From the NCBI RefSeq assembly GCF_949987535.1, contig NC_080073.1, forward strand, positions 90,807,344 to 90,871,343: a stretch of 64,000 nt of DNA, written 5' to 3'. Shown here one piece after another: positions 1 through 12,512 of this stretch. The position numbers were made by a program, and so were the translations under genes. This DNA comes from Balaenoptera acutorostrata (lineage: Eukaryota > Chordata > Mammalia > Artiodactyla > Balaenopteridae). The notes under the pieces are model-generated. The model worked only from the letters and a program-made list of their open reading frames with translations. It was not told where the DNA came from and did no database searches. Positions within the stretch are counted from its first letter, which is position 1. Every line of letters begins with the position of its first letter.

Positions 1-2120
1 CTCCTATTAAAGAGAACAGGTTTTATGATGACTACTAAAGAAAGTAATGTAATTAAAGATATAAAGTTCTTCTAAGTTTAAACTAGAAGACATCATTCTT
101 AAGGGGAAAAAACCCCCATTATTTCCGGTTAACATTTTCAATAAATAACCATTATTCAGGCTTATTGGTTACCTAGGCAAATAGAAAAGAGTAAAGCAAA
201 AAAGCTCATCCCTCCGTTAGGAAACCTAGGATGTGATTCCCAGAGTATCCTTCAAGTTCCAGAATTCTAGAGTTTAGGACATATCTTCTTGTCCAACATA
301 AGTCAAAAATTTGATTTTCCACTTATCTTTGTTATTGTGGATAAAAATCAATGAAAAAGTAATATTAATGCAAAATAGGTGTACTCTTATTGAATTACTA
401 ATAGGCAATACAACTGTAAATGCTTTTGTTCATCATTCTTCACTGCCCTTGCAAACAATTTCAAAATGGGAGGTGCTGAAGCATGAAGATTGTTTGCAGC
501 CATTGCTTTTTGAAATCACAGTGCTGGGAATTGGTGGAATTCTTGCTTCTTTGGGTTATTATCAGACACTGTGAACTTTTCTTTGAAAGCAGACTATAAA
601 TTCACAAGGGGGTCCCTTGCCTTCAATCAAGGAAATGTTTCAAACGACCCCCATCTGTCATTTTAATGTATTCTTCTCAAAGACTGCCATAAATATTTAA
701 TATAAGAAAGGCACTGTTTAAACACAACGAATAGCTTATGAAATTAAAGTTGGCTGAGGGATTACACCGTGTACATAATACACTGTAAATAATGACAAAG
801 AAAATAGAAGCCGCATTACTAACCTTCTCTTGCTTCTCCTGACATTTCTTAAGAAATATGCAAAAGACACTTAGATATTAACATCAGTTTAATTGATATC
901 AAAGGGTGACTAACTCTATAGAACCGTTCTATTCTTGACTCTGTATATAATATATTGATACATTACCTCACTGAATTGATACCACACAGGTTTTTCCATT
1001 TTTCAAGAAGTCTCACTTAGCCTGCTAACTACTTTCAAGAAAGTCACAGAACTAGGAAGGACACTGTATATCTAGTCCCTAGTTTAGTCTCTTATCTTCA
1101 AACAGGGATCAACACCTAACATTAGACCTTTCTATGGAAGACATTCAATACATATTTATCAAATGACTACATAGTTATTGCCAGGCGTAATTACGTACTG
1201 TGTTCAAAATTTCCAAGGATAGGCTCTCCTTTTTCTTTCTGGTACTATTACAACAACCAACCTGCTTATTTCCCACTCTCATTAATATCCATTTATTCTT
1301 ACTCTCTATTAATAGAAATGGAGAACAGCTGGTACCTCTTCTTATAACTCTTAATCTCTTGATTCTTCTGTTTAAATCAAACCATTTCAATTTCTTTTAA
1401 TTTTTCTCAGAGGTCTCTGTTTCTAGCCCATATTCACTGAATTTCTCCAGAGTGTAACAGAGGATTATTTCTCAATACTTATATGGTTTACCCCAAAGTA
1501 ATGGTAACTCTGACAAGAACAACATATCCTTGACATAATCTAAGTGAGCTGCCCAGATTATCTTCCACTCCCCTGCAGGGTTAGTGCCAAGCCTCAATTC
1601 TTTACAGAAACGATTTTACAGTTCATCATACTACACACCTGTTGATGTTTTGGACCAAATCTTCTAGGTTAATTTAGATTCTTTCATTCTCTTGACACCA
1701 CCAATTTCTCCCATACTGATGTCATGCATCAATACCCTCTGTATGTTTTTCATTCCATTTACTAAATAAAGGGCAATATTGTTCCAGGCTAACGATAATC
1801 ATCTGTAGAAAACCATCCTCAGGCTATTAATAGAGCTCTATAGAAGTTCCTTCAATATGTTTGAGTTCATCTTCCTAAAATTATTATGGGAAAAATATAA
1901 TGGAACTTGCAGAAATTTTCATTGATGTCTACATAGTTAACATTAATTTCTTTCCACATTTTTAGATGGGCCATTACTCTATCATAAAAGAAAGAAACAA
2001 AATTGATTGGAAGTATTCTTCAAAATGTCATAGTACTTACTAACCAATATCATTGGCTTGATATTTTGACTATTGGTTGAGGTTCTAGTATCTTCACAAT
2101 TCTTATTTATAGATATGTCT
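1..2120. other. AT-rich unassigned sequence
   Basis: No gene, recognisable repeat or RNA gene was identified. Open frames here are short and lack recognisable protein similarity. The 560-900 stretch is repeat-poor and might be conserved non-coding DNA, but nothing in the sequence proves it. Confidence 0.5.
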
Positions 2121-2123
2121 ATT

Positions 2124-2612
2124 AGAGAAAAACAAATATCATATATAAATGCATATATGTGGAATCTAGAAAAATGGTACAGATGAACCTATTTGCAGGG
2201 TAGGAATACAGACATAGATGTAGAGAACGGCCGTGTGGACACGGGTGGGGGGAAGAGGGGGATGAATTGGGAGACTGGGATTGACATACATACACTACAG
2301 CTAGCTAGTGGGAACGTGCTATGTAGCACAGGGATCTCAGCTCAGTGCTCTGTGGTGACCTAGATGGGTGGGATTGGGGGGTGAAGTGGGAGGGAGGTCC
2401 AAGAGGGAGGAATATATGTACACATAGAGCTGATTCACTTTGCTGTACAGCAGAAACTAACACAACATTGCAAAGCAACTATAACCCCCCCAAAGAAAAA
2501 GACAATTACTATATATAATGGAATCTAAGACACCAACAATGTAAAATACACCTTTTTTGTTATATGTCAGTTACGTATCAATAAAGCTGGAGAAAAAGTA
2601 AAATAAAACGCA
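2124..2612 (+). mobile_element. 5'-truncated L1, 3' UTR only
   Basis: The block begins with the end of an L1 ORF2 ('gagaaaaacaaat') and runs into the artiodactyl/cetacean L1 3' UTR ('ggaatctagaaaaatggtac', 'agagctgattcactttgctg'). It closes with an AATAAA-type signal followed by an A-rich tail near 2580-2612. The same 3' UTR start recurs at about 40610-40640 in the long L1 of this window, which supports the assignment. It is far too short to encode anything. No clean target-site duplication was found. Confidence 0.85.
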
Positions 2613-4543
2613 CTTTATAAAGTGTGCTTCTAAGGGAAAAAACCACCACAAAATATTTCCAAATAATTACAAAATTCCCTCAATTATAAGATGCATCTTC
2701 TTTTAGATGTAAAATGATATGTAAATGTATCCTCATTTCAAAGTAAAAATCAATATACCCTAAAATTTACTAAACAAGGTATTGTGGATTTTTGCTCTTA
2801 TAATACTATATTCTATAATAAGTACAATGTGGAACATCACTAATGTAGTATTTATAATGTAAGCTAGAGAGTTAACTATTTAACGAGTCAGTGTGTTAAT
2901 AACCAATTTTCTCTGTTAGAATTTTGAACACCTTAAATAAATACCTAAGTTTATATGTACATGCTTTTCCCTTCTAAATACCTTTTTAAATTACTTTATC
3001 TTTTTTATAAGTTCTAGTCTGCCTTAATAAAACAGTTTTGAGTCAAATACCCCCTCACCTAATAAATACTCTTGTGCCTAATGCTTAAGACATATACCTT
3101 AAACATAAATTATGCTAGTCATTCATTTTAATATATCAGCTCAAATGGTATATAGATGCAGCTGAAATTACAAAACATTTGATAAATGATGGAAATTTCT
3201 GTGCATTATTTAGACTGACTGAAACAACCTACTTTTGTAATGAACAAAAGCTTCCGAAGGGAGAGTTATTGCTTGAATAAAGTCAAGCCATAAAAGTCAA
3301 CTTCCGATTCTCTACTCTCATCCCAGTCTTCAGTCAGATCTTACAACCTGCGGACTGTTTTTCTGGGTGAAAAAGCTTGGAGTTGTTTGACTCAAACAAT
3401 TAAAGCCTAATATGGAATGCAATGCACAGGGAAATTAAGGAACCCTCAGTTTAACCTCAGTTTACCCTCACCACTCTTTCGCAGCTTGCCTGTCATCTTT
3501 CACAAAACAGTACACACACACACACTACCAGATGTTACTAGATTATTATATGACTTAAAATCTTCATTTCCATACTGTCCCCTCTGTCTGACTTCTGTGT
3601 TTCTCAGGTGAGATCATTGTTTTGTTAAGTTCCTCTGTCACCCCACACAAACTTCCCAAAATCAAGAATACTGAAGAGGGTAAAGAAAGAAAAACTTCAA
3701 AACCACAATTTCTTTACAGTCTAAAATACAAAAAATGTTTTACAGTGCTTCCTTTTATGTCTGCACTTTGAATATGTGATTCATTATGGCAGGAGAAGCA
3801 GACCCTTTGAATGTTGATGGGGTGATGATCTATTCAAATACCAAGTTTTTTCCCCAAAGAGCATGGGAGGATTGAAAGAAGTTTGATGTCATTCTTCTCT
3901 CCGCATTGGTTCAGAATGTATGCCCTTATCGCAAAACCAGGTTGAATTTTGTTCAAATATCCTATTACACTTTATTCAAAATATCCTATGCTTTTAAGTA
4001 CTACTGCTCTGGAAAATCTATCTGAGGCACTTCATTCACAGTTAACAGCATACAAATAAATATATTAGGGCCTCTAAAGTAAGTGCAAATCAGGCCTGGC
4101 ATCTCCCAGTATGAGAGGAAAAGCTGAAAAGTTTGACTTATTTTTCCTTCCTAAAACAAGAAAATAGTGGAGGTATCTGCAATTGTTGAGAAACAAGTCA
4201 GAGGGCTTAAATTCTCCACACAGCACTTTCTTACTCATTTTGCTGTTTTGGCCATGCGTGAAGAATGGAAACTAGAGAAAGTGCAGCTCAAATCTGTGAG
4301 GAATTACTTCACCAATAGGGAGTGAAATGAAGTGATTCTTGGTAGACATTGCTAGTAGACATTGTAAGATAGTAGTCTGTGAAATCAAGCCACAAAGTTG
4401 GTCCACAGGTTAAACTATTCTCTGAAGATATAAGCTAGGATGGGCCACAGGGCCATTCTACTTAAGACTCTGAGATCAGGTTTAGGATAACAAGTAGAGA
4501 TTCTTAAGAAAAGCACCTTGGTCTCCTTTTGCTTAATTTAAAA
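2613..4543. other. Unassigned AT-rich sequence with a short (AC)n
   Basis: No gene seen. An (AC)n run of about 14 bases lies near 3512-3525, and a local duplication of 'cctcagttta' near 3444-3470. The rest looks like unique intronic or intergenic sequence. Confidence 0.5.
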
Positions 4544-4552
4544 TTACTCTGA

Positions 4553-4671
4553 GGACTTCCCTGGTGGCACAGTGGTTAAGACTCCACGCTCCCAATTCAG
4601 GGGGCACAGGTTCGATCCGTGGTTGGGGAAGATCCTGCATGCCGCATCGTGCAGCCAAAAAAAAAAAATTT
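4553..4671 (+). mobile_element. Short CHR-type tRNA-derived SINE with perfect TSD
   Basis: The element starts 'ggacttccctggtggcacag', carries a pol III B box of the form ggttcgatcc, and ends in 'gcagcc' plus poly(A). At about 119 bp it lacks the long 'caactactgagcc' extension of the other copies here, so it belongs to a shorter subfamily. A perfect 9-bp target-site duplication, ttactctga, flanks it at 4544-4552 and 4672-4680. It landed next to an older MIR. Confidence 0.92.
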
Positions 4672-4699
4672 TTACTCTGAAACATCAACTTAAAACAGA

Positions 4700-4872
4700 C
4701 CTGGAGAGCCATGAGCAAGTCACTTAAGCTCTCTGAGTCTTATATTCTTGATAAGATAGGGATAACAACTTATCTTTCTGGGTGTTGTATGGCTCACACA
4801 TCATTTATGTATTATAAAACATATAACACAGTGATTGGACCCAATCAGCACTAAATAAATGTAAGCCATTTT
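4700..4872 (+). repeat. MIR SINE (ancient)
   Basis: The order of landmarks follows the MIR core and 3' part: 'agcaagtcacttaagctctctgagtct', then 'gatagggataacaa', then a degenerate 'acagtgattgg' and 'cactaaataaatgtaagcc'. It is strongly diverged, as expected of a repeat shared by all placental mammals. Confidence 0.75.
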
Positions 4873-5546
4873 TATTATCATTTTATTTTTTAATAAGAAA
4901 TTTTTAAGAAGGAAACTTTCAGTTGCATATGTATGAGAGGGGCTTTAACTGAGACAACCATGTGAATCTCAAGAAAGAGAGGCACTTAGCAGTATGGACC
5001 ATATTATTAAAGTAACATTACCTCCTGATTGCCATATTCCCAAACTAAGAGTTAGTAGTTCATTCTATAAAAGGTAAGTAAAACTCTCAATATTGGAATA
5101 AATCTACTAAACTAAGAGTATCTGAATGACAGTTCCATAGGTCCACAATTTCTGGAAGTGTATTTTTATTGTAAGTGCTTTCTTGGGCATACTACTCACT
5201 AATAACTGAAAAATTAGCATCATTATTTGAAAAACAACTAAATGAAAGTGTGAATGGCAGTACGTAATACTAAAAGCAAAAATAATTCTGGTTTAGTCAC
5301 TTCTGTATATAGTAGACAAAGAACCTGAATCTTTGAAACTTTTTAAGACTTAAAATCTTGGAAATATGACAAAGGGAAGTCAGAATCAAAAAAAGGTATT
5401 GAAATCTAAAATTTTCTAAAACCAAGACAAAAATTACCCATATTTCAATGTGCCAATCAAGCATGAATCTAACATATTCCATTCACTTTACTGACTTTGA
5501 TCTCTACTGTCACCTTGTCTTGGAGTTAGCTTTTCCTATGGTGGGC
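4873..5546. other. Unassigned AT-rich sequence
   Basis: No gene or recognisable repeat was seen between the MIR and the L1 insertion. Confidence 0.5.
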
Positions 5547-5556
5547 TCAAACCTTT

Positions 5557-5977
5557 ACCTTTTTCTTTTCTTTTTTTTACATCTTTATTGGAGTATAATT
5601 GCTTTACAATGGTGTGTTAGTTTCTGCTGTATAACAAAGTGAATCAGCTATATGTATACATATATCCCCATATCCCCTCCCTCTTTCGTCTCCCTCCTAC
5701 CCTCCCTATCCCACACCTCTAGGTGGTCACAAAGCCCCAAGCTGATCTCCCTGTGCTAGGCAGCTGCTTCCCACTAGCTATCTATTTTACATTTGGTAGT
5801 GTATATATGTCCGTGCCACTCTCTCACTTCATCCCAGCTTCCCCTTCCCCCTCCCCGTGTCCTCAAGTCCATTCTCTACGTCTGCGTCTTTATTCCTGTC
5901 CTGACCCTAGGTTCTTTAGAACCATTTTTTTTTTTTTTTTTTTAGATTCCATGTATATGTGGTAGCATACGGTATTT
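5557..5977 (-). mobile_element. 5'-truncated L1 3' end, minus strand, with TSD
   Basis: Read on the minus strand this is the L1 3' UTR. The poly(A) appears as a T-run at 5570-5578, followed by 'tttattggagtataattgct' and 'gtttctgctgtataacaaagtg' on the plus strand. An internal A-rich tract shows as T19 at about 5925-5943. The 10-bp duplication tcaaaccttt lies at 5547-5556 and 5978-5987 and sets both edges. Confidence 0.9.
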
Positions 5978-5987
5978 TCAAACCTTT

Positions 5988-7442
5988 GTCTTGAACCCAG
6001 GCGTCACCCCTCATTTACAGGCCTACTTTTCTAGGTCTAGTCCTAACAATGCTATTATTCTTTTCAAGTTCTAAGCCTAGACCCTGTCCTCTGTCTTTGC
6101 CTGTCACTGAAACACAGCCAGGCTAAATTCAGTCTGACACCCTAATAAGATGCTCCACAGCGTTAACTGAGAATTGATACCATTCAAGTTCTTAGTTGTA
6201 ACAGCAGCTGATTCTGAGTAATCACACAGAAAAGGGGTTTATTAAAAGGATTCTGAGAATGAGGCTCAACACTAAGCTTCCAAGAACAACGTACAACATA
6301 GTACAAAACAGGCCTAATGAGAATGTCAGTGTTTCTGCTGCACCAAGAATTCAACCCCGCAAACACTGCCATCCCCAAGGGCAGGCTGCCGCTACTGCCA
6401 CTCTGGCTAGCAACGATGGATTACAGATGGAGCCTCTAGCCTCAAGTTGCTCATTTCAGAATTTACATTTGCAGGTGGAATCTAGGTCACAGTCCAGTGT
6501 CCTAGGGCAAAGGAGGTTAGTCTTCTCAGTTCCATCCTGGGGAGTTAGTTCTCACAAGGTTGGAAACATCCCAGATTACAGTAAGAGCGTTCAAAAGGTA
6601 CCGGGCAGCCAGCAAACATAACCAGTGCCAACTGGACAGGCTATAAATTGCTAAGACCAAATAAACACCCACATAAAGAAGAAAATGAACAGTCTTCAGC
6701 CCTTCATCGTGGAAAAGAGACGTGTTTTAGAGCAAATAATTAAATCATAAATATAGCAAACAAATATGGGTTGGCTCCAGCAGTCTCTCCAATCATGATT
6801 TAAGTCCATCACAGAGAATGAAGAAGAAAATCTGTAGTGTTCCTAACTGCCTAGGGCCAACATTTCGAATACCTCTTAGTCACCCTCAACCTTTTCAAAC
6901 TGTAGAGGCACAGCTGATGCTTTAGGCTCCTTACTGACTTACGTCACACCTTGGCGAATTCTGTTCCCTTTAATCCTCCCTTTCCTCTTTCCTTTTTCCT
7001 TTTATCTTTAGTAACTCAATGACTACTGACATAATAGTGTTTGCTGAGTTCTCACAGAAAATCACTTTCATCATTAAACATGTGTATTCAAGTGGAACCA
7101 CCTCTGTAACATGAACACTTTGTTCTGACTCATAAAGTGAAGGATTCTAGGATAAGATATGCATAATATTGCTATTGGCCAATACTAGAGGGTAGGAATG
7201 TCCATGAAAACTAAGTGCTGGCTACATTCTTGCTCACCTCAGCATCAAGCATGGATAAACACAACAAAGATGGGTTGATTCCTGTTTCTTAATGCTCCGT
7301 AACATAGCACCATTTTATGTAGCCTCCCATGTGAAAAACTGTATTTAGGGATAGGAATATAAGTGAGTTAAAAGAGACTGAGAAGTGGAAGAAAGAGGAT
7401 TATCACCTCCAGGCTGAAGTCCTAAAACAAACGATACGCATT
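5988..7442. other. Unassigned sequence
   Basis: No gene identified. An open frame of about 120 codons at 6259-6621 has no recognisable domain and low-complexity, repeat-like surroundings (the flank reads 'ggtttattaaaaggattctg'). An old unidentified repeat at 6190-6660 is the likelier explanation. The remainder is AT-rich. Confidence 0.45.
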
Positions 7443-7444
7443 TA

Positions 7445-7660
7445 CAGTGGGCCTTCACTGTATCTGTGGGCTCTGCATCTGGGAATTCAACCAACTATTG
7501 GTCAAAACTGATCTACGGTTGGTTGAATCTGTGAATGTGGAACTGCGGGTACGGAAGGCCAACTGTACTACGCAATTTTATATAAGGGACTTGGGCACCT
7601 GCAGATTTTGGTGTCTGCAGGAGTCCTGGAACCCATCCCTGCAGATAGGCAGGATGACTG
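7445..7660. mobile_element. MER2-like Tigger non-autonomous DNA transposon
   Basis: The ends read 'cagtgggccttc' and '...aggatgactg', giving cagt/actg termini flanked by TA on both sides (7443-7444 and 7661-7662), the target duplication of Tc1/mariner-Tigger elements. The interior shows the family hallmarks 'ggttggttgaatctgtgaat', 'ttatataagggacttgggca' and 'tcctggaacccatccc'. It is internally deleted compared with the usual length of about 345 bp (family length from memory). It encodes nothing. Confidence 0.85.
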
Positions 7661-7662
7661 TA

Positions 7663-8004
7663 TAAGCCTTAAGAATGATTAGAAGCACACATAAAACTTC
7701 ATAGTACTTACATGTGGGCAGAATTATAGAATGAGCATGTCTTACTCTTCTTTGTGGCTTTTCTTTGATGTGCAAGAAGGAGCATGTGTTACAATTCTCC
7801 CATTAGAGGGAAACAGACAGACTTGTTTACTGGAGTATAGTCCCCCAAATCTAACTAGCCTACAATCATATCTTCCAGCAAAATTCATTATTATGATTGT
7901 CATTTTCCTTTTTAAAATAACATTTTTAACAGTACTTTTATCAGAGAAAGTTTTAAATCAGGTAAAGCTTGTGATATTCAATGGCATATTAAATCTCTTT
8001 GTGT
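7663..8004. other. Unassigned sequence
   Basis: No gene or recognisable repeat was seen. Short open frames on both strands carry no recognisable domain. Confidence 0.45.
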
Positions 8005-10245
8005 AGTCAGGTACAAGGCAACCTCTTTCACCACTCTTTTTCAAAATCATATTGGAAGTAATAGCTAGTGTAAAAGACAAACACAAGGAAATAAAAGATA
8101 TACAGACTGAGAAGGAAGAAATTAAGCTGTCTTTACTTGCAGGTAACATAGTCATCTAAGTAGAAAATCTGAAAGAACTGACAGAAAAACTCCTGGAAAT
8201 ATTAAGTGATCATAGCTAGGTTGCAGAATACAAGGTTAATAAACAAAAGTCAATCACTTTCCTATATACCAGCAATGAACAAGTAGAGCTTGAAATTTAA
8301 AACATAATACCATTTACATTAGCAACCCCCAAAAAATGAAGTATGCAGGTATAAATACAAGAAGCTATGTATAAGGTCTATATGAGGAAAACTACAAACT
8401 CTGATAAATAAAATCAAAGACGAACTAAATAAATGGAGAGATAGTCTATATGTTCATGGATAGGAGGACTCAATATGGTCAAGATGTCAATGCTTCCCAA
8501 ATCGATCTATAGATTCAATGCAATCCCAATTAAAATCCCAGCAAGCTATCACCAAACAAAGTTTATATGGAGAGGCAGAAGTCCCAGAATGGCCAACACA
8601 ACACTGAAGAAGAAGAACAAAGTTGGAGGACTGACACTACTCACCTTCAAGACTTACTAAGAAGCTACAGCAATCAAGGCAGGGTATTGATCAAAGAATA
8701 GACAAATCAGTGGAACAGAACAGAGAGCCCTAGACCCACATAAATATAGTCAAATGATCTTTGACAAAGGAGCATAGGCAATATGATGGAGCAAACACAG
8801 TGTTTCAAACATATGACGTTGGAACAACGGGACATCCATATGTAAAAAAATTAACCCAGACACATTCTTCACGAAAATTAGTTCAAAAGGGATCACAGAC
8901 CTAAATGTAAAACACAAAACTATAAAGCTCCTAGAGGACAACATAGGAGAAAACCTAGATGACCTTGGGTATAATAATTACTTTTTAGATGCAAAATAGA
9001 AGAAATAACTGATAAGCTGCACTTAATTAAAATTAAAAACTTCAGCTCTGCAAAAGACAGTATCAAGAGAATGAGAAGACAAGCCACAGACTGGAAGAAA
9101 ATATTGGCAAAAGACATATATGATAAAGAACTGTTACCTAAAATACACAAAGAACTGTTAGAACTCAACTATAAGAAAATAAACAAGCCAACTAAAAAAC
9201 GGGCCAAAGGCTTTATCAGATGCTTCATCAAAGAAGATATACAGATGGAAAATAAGCATAAGATGTTCCGCATCATATGTCATCAGGGAAATACAAATTA
9301 AAACAACAATAAGACAATACTACACACCTATTAGTATGGCCAAACTCCAGAACACTGACCATACCAAATGCTGACGAGGACATGGAGCAACAGGAACTCT
9401 CATACACTGCTGGTGGGAATGCAAAATGGTACAGCCACTTAGGAAGATAGTGTGGCAGGTTATTACAAAACTAACCATACCCTTACCATACAATCCAGCA
9501 ATTACATTCCTTGATATTTACCCAAAGGAGTTGAAAACATGTCCACATAAAAATCTGCACATTGCGACTTCCCTGGTGGTTCAGTGGTAAAGAATCTGCC
9601 TTCCAATGCAGGGGATGTGGGTTCAATCTCTGGTCAGGAAACTAAGATCCCACATGCCGCGGGGCAACTAAGCCTGCGCACCGCAACTACTGAGCTCGCG
9701 CACCTCAACGAGAGAGCTGCGTGCCACAAACTACAGAGCCCACATGCTCTGGACCCTGTGTGCCACAACTACACGGCCCCACAGGCCACAACTCGAGAGA
9801 GAAAACCCACACATCACAACCAGAGAGAAGCCCATGCACTGCAACTAGAGAGAAGCCTGCGCGCCACAACGGAAGATCCCGAGTGCCGTGACTAACACCC
9901 AACGCAACCAAAAAAAAAAAAACACTGCACACTGATGTTTATAGCAGTTTTATTCATAATTGCCCAAACCTGGAAGCAACTAAGATGTCCTTCAGTAAGT
10001 AAATGGATACATAAAGTGTGCTACATCCAGACAATGGAATATTATTCAGCACTAAAAAGAAATGAGCTATCAAGCCATGAAAAGACATGGAGGAAAGTTA
10101 AATGTATATTAATAAGTGGAACAAGCCAATGTGAAAAGGCTACATACTATATGACCCCCAACTATATGACCTTCTTGAAAAGGCAGAAGCATGGAGACAG
10201 CAAAAAGATCAGTGGTTCCCAAGGCTGGAGGGCAGCATTCCACTG
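8005..10245 (+). pseudogene. Old L1 (L1M-type) ORF2 3' part, interrupted by a SINE
   Basis: Conceptual translation gives scattered pieces of the C-terminal half of L1 ORF2, the endonuclease/reverse-transcriptase protein of LINE-1. Around 8475-8660 the frame reads [20 protein letters not shown], matching the post-RT region of the intact-looking L1 at 38925-39000. Pieces at 9071-9301 and 9935-10170 match the more C-terminal part. Stops and frameshifts break every frame, so it is dead. A SINE sits at 9565-9924 and the L1 resumes after it at 9935. Divergence is far higher than in the 34.6-40.8 kb L1, so this copy is older. Confidence 0.85.
9565..9924 (+). mobile_element. CHR-type SINE inserted in old L1
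   Basis: It starts 'cgacttccctggtggttcag', contains the tRNA-related head and ends in an A-run at 9910-9922. The host L1 sequence was duplicated: ctgcacattg at 9555-9564 and ctgcacactg at 9925-9934 (one mismatch). The body carries degenerate tandem 'gcaactagagagaagcc' motifs. The plus frame from 9584 is open for 103 codons but is only SINE sequence. Confidence 0.92.
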
Positions 10246-10383
10246 TAAGGACATAGTTTGTTTACCCATTCATCTGTTGAAAGACATTTGAGTTGTTTCC
10301 ATTTGGGAGCTATCACAAATAAAGCCACTATGAACACTCATGTATACTCATGTACAGGTGGGACTGCTGGGTCATATGTTACC
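10246..10383 (-). mobile_element. L1 ORF2 fragment, minus strand
   Basis: The plus-strand reading 'cccattcatctgttgaaaga' and 'gggactgctgggtcatatg' is the reverse complement of the L1 ORF2 C-terminal region that appears in plus orientation at 30895-31060. It abuts the end of the plus-strand old L1, giving an inverted junction near 10245. Confidence 0.7.
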
Positions 10384-10384
10384 A

Positions 10385-10831
10385 GTGATGGTTAATTTTT
10401 GTGTCAGTTTGGCTAGGCTATAGTATATAGTTATCTGGCCAAACACCAGTCTAGATGTTGCCATGATGGTATTTTTTAGATGTGATTAACATTTAAATCT
10501 TTGAGTAAAGCACATTACCCTCCATAATGTGGGTAAATCTATTCGAATCAGTTGAAGCCCTTAAGACAAAGGACTGAGGTTCCCAGAAGAGAAAAGAATT
10601 TAAATAGCCTTTAGACTCAAGACTGCAGCATTGCCTCCTGCTGGAATTTTCAGCCTGCCCTGAAGATTTCAGGCTTGCCAGTCCCCACAAGCATTGAGCT
10701 AATTCCTTAAATCACTCATTCATTCCCTCACTCACTCACTCACTCATTCACTCACTCACTCACTCAACCTTTGTTTGCCTGTGTGTATGTATAACTGGTT
10801 CTATTTCTCTGGAGAACTCTGAGTAATATAG
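10385..10831 (+). repeat. Ancient retroelement end (L1 3'-end or MaLR LTR type) with (CACT)n
   Basis: Recognisable landmarks are 'ggttaatttttgtgtcagtttggct', 'gagtaaagcacattaccctcc' and the terminal 'ggttctatttctctggagaa'. These belong to an abundant mammalian retroelement terminus whose exact family I cannot settle from memory. A (CACT)n microsatellite lies within it at about 10729-10766. Confidence 0.6.
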
Positions 10832-11046
10832 AACCCTAAGATTAGGAAACAAGCAGAGATATCTGTTCTCATCACTGTTTCTAATTTTTTTCCCATTATT
10901 AAATAATCTGTGATTTTCAAAATGGAAATCAATTTTTAATAAATTAATATTCTTTCAGATATTTGCATATTGCCTAGCAAAAGATTAAGAATTTAATAAA
11001 GATGCAGCAAATATGATGTGAGAACACCTTATTGTAAAGTCCATTA

Positions 11047-11519
11047 GGGACTTCCCTGGTGGTCCAGTGGTTAAGAATACACCTGTCAATGCAGCAGACA
11101 CGGGTTCGAGCCCTGGTCTGGGAAGATCTCACATGCCATGGAGCAACTAAGCCCATGCACCACAAGTACTGAGCCCACACTCTAGAGCCTGCGAGCCATA
11201 ACTGGTAAGCCTGCGCACCACAAGTACTGAAGCCTGCACGCTCTAGAGCCTGTGCACCGCAACTACTGAGTCCATGCGCCACAACTACTGAAGCCCGCGC
11301 ACTCTAGGGCCTATGCGCCACAACTACTGAGCCTGCGTGCCTAGATCCTGTGCTTCGTAACAAAAGAAGCCACCACAATGAGAAGCCTGAGCACCTCAAC
11401 GAAGAGTAGCCCCCGATCGCCGCAACTAGAGAAAGCCCACGCACAGCAACGAAGACCCAACGCAGCCATAAATAAATAAATAAACAAATAAATAAAAATT
11501 CAAAAAATGTATAAAAAAA
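11047..11519 (+). mobile_element. CHR-type SINE with expanded internal repeats and perfect TSD
   Basis: It begins 'gggacttccctggtggtcca', has an intact B box (ggttcgagccc) and ends in an (AAAT/AAAC)-rich tail. A perfect 12-bp duplication, taaagtccatta, lies at 11035-11046 and 11520-11531. At about 473 bp it is much longer than the 304-bp copy at 39386. The extra length comes from about six tandem degenerate units built on 'caccacaactactgagcc', between 11155 and 11335. Confidence 0.93.
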
Positions 11520-11531
11520 TAAAGTCCATTA

Positions 11532-11912
11532 TTATTTTAGCAAGTAAATTCTACAAGAAGGAGTAAAACAGACTACCGTATCTCCAATTTTACAACCACC
11601 ATGGTAAACTAAGTAAAACATATGCTCAGTCATATACTGTGAGTTTGGAGGTGAGCATTATGAGCAATGCTTTAGATTTACAAATGAGATGTAAATTTTG
11701 TCAAAGTGGTACCAGAGCTGTGAGACAATCTTCTCATTAAAAAGGTGGGAAAATTGAGTACTACTTCAAATGACTACTAAAGACCTTTTTAGGGGGCTAC
11801 ATGAAACTACAGAAAACTATTATTATGCTTTTAAAACCTGTTTTAAATAGTAGCGTTTTAGAAAATAATGCAGGACCAGACAGGTAGTGTTAATATCTCT
11901 GCCATTAAGACA
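11532..11912. other. Unassigned AT-rich sequence
   Basis: No gene or repeat recognised. Confidence 0.5.
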
Positions 11913-12215
11913 GTCATTCAAAAATTCAACAACAAATTTCCATCGAGCATTTACTAAGTTCTAGGCTCTGCTGAGTAGCAATAAGAAAATATCCAGTCCA
12001 AACTCTAATGGAATCTACACTGGGCTGGGGTGGGGTAGAGGGAGAAAATGAACCAATGTATAATAATTCTTATGAAGAAATGTAAATCTATATAGACATT
12101 AAAAGACGGGGGTGTGGGTGGTGTCAGGTGCTATTTTAGAGAGGACAGTCAGGGAAGATTTCCCTGAGAAGGTGACATTTGGGTGAAACATGGACTCTTT
12201 AGAATCAGGAGTGAC
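11913..12215 (-). repeat. L2 LINE fragment, minus strand
   Basis: On the plus strand the block reads 'catttactaagttctaggctctg', then 'aactctaatggaatctacac', then 'ggacagtcagggaagatttccctgagaaggtgacattt'-type sequence. This is the standard order of an inverted L2 3' region. It is non-coding and ancient. Confidence 0.8.
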
Positions 12216-12512
12216 CTCCCACAAGGGAAGACAGAAAGCGAGATCCTCAAAAATTTCCTCCAGTAAACTTGATTCTTAGATCAACTATTTGACCATGTTA
12301 GCCTCCAACTGACATCCTGCTTGCTGGGCTATCTGTTTTTCACAAGGTACACCTCTGATTTCATTCTTGATTACCTGCCTCATTCAGCTATTCCTAAATT
12401 AGACCATCACCCTTACTCCTCATGTATCTAGACTCCTGAATGCCTTCCCCTTGGTTAGGAACTGAAGGCCAGATCAACACACCACTTCCCTGATAAAACT
12501 ATTCATCAGCAG
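12216..12512. other. Unassigned sequence
   Basis: No gene recognised. Pyrimidine-rich, possibly an old repeat that I cannot name. Confidence 0.4.

Noticed and set aside
6259..6621. 120-codon plus-strand frame
   Set aside because: No recognisable protein features; repeat-like flanks; no start context or splice evidence.
9584..9932. 103-codon plus and 75-codon minus frames
   Set aside because: Entirely within the SINE at 9565-9924 and its edges.
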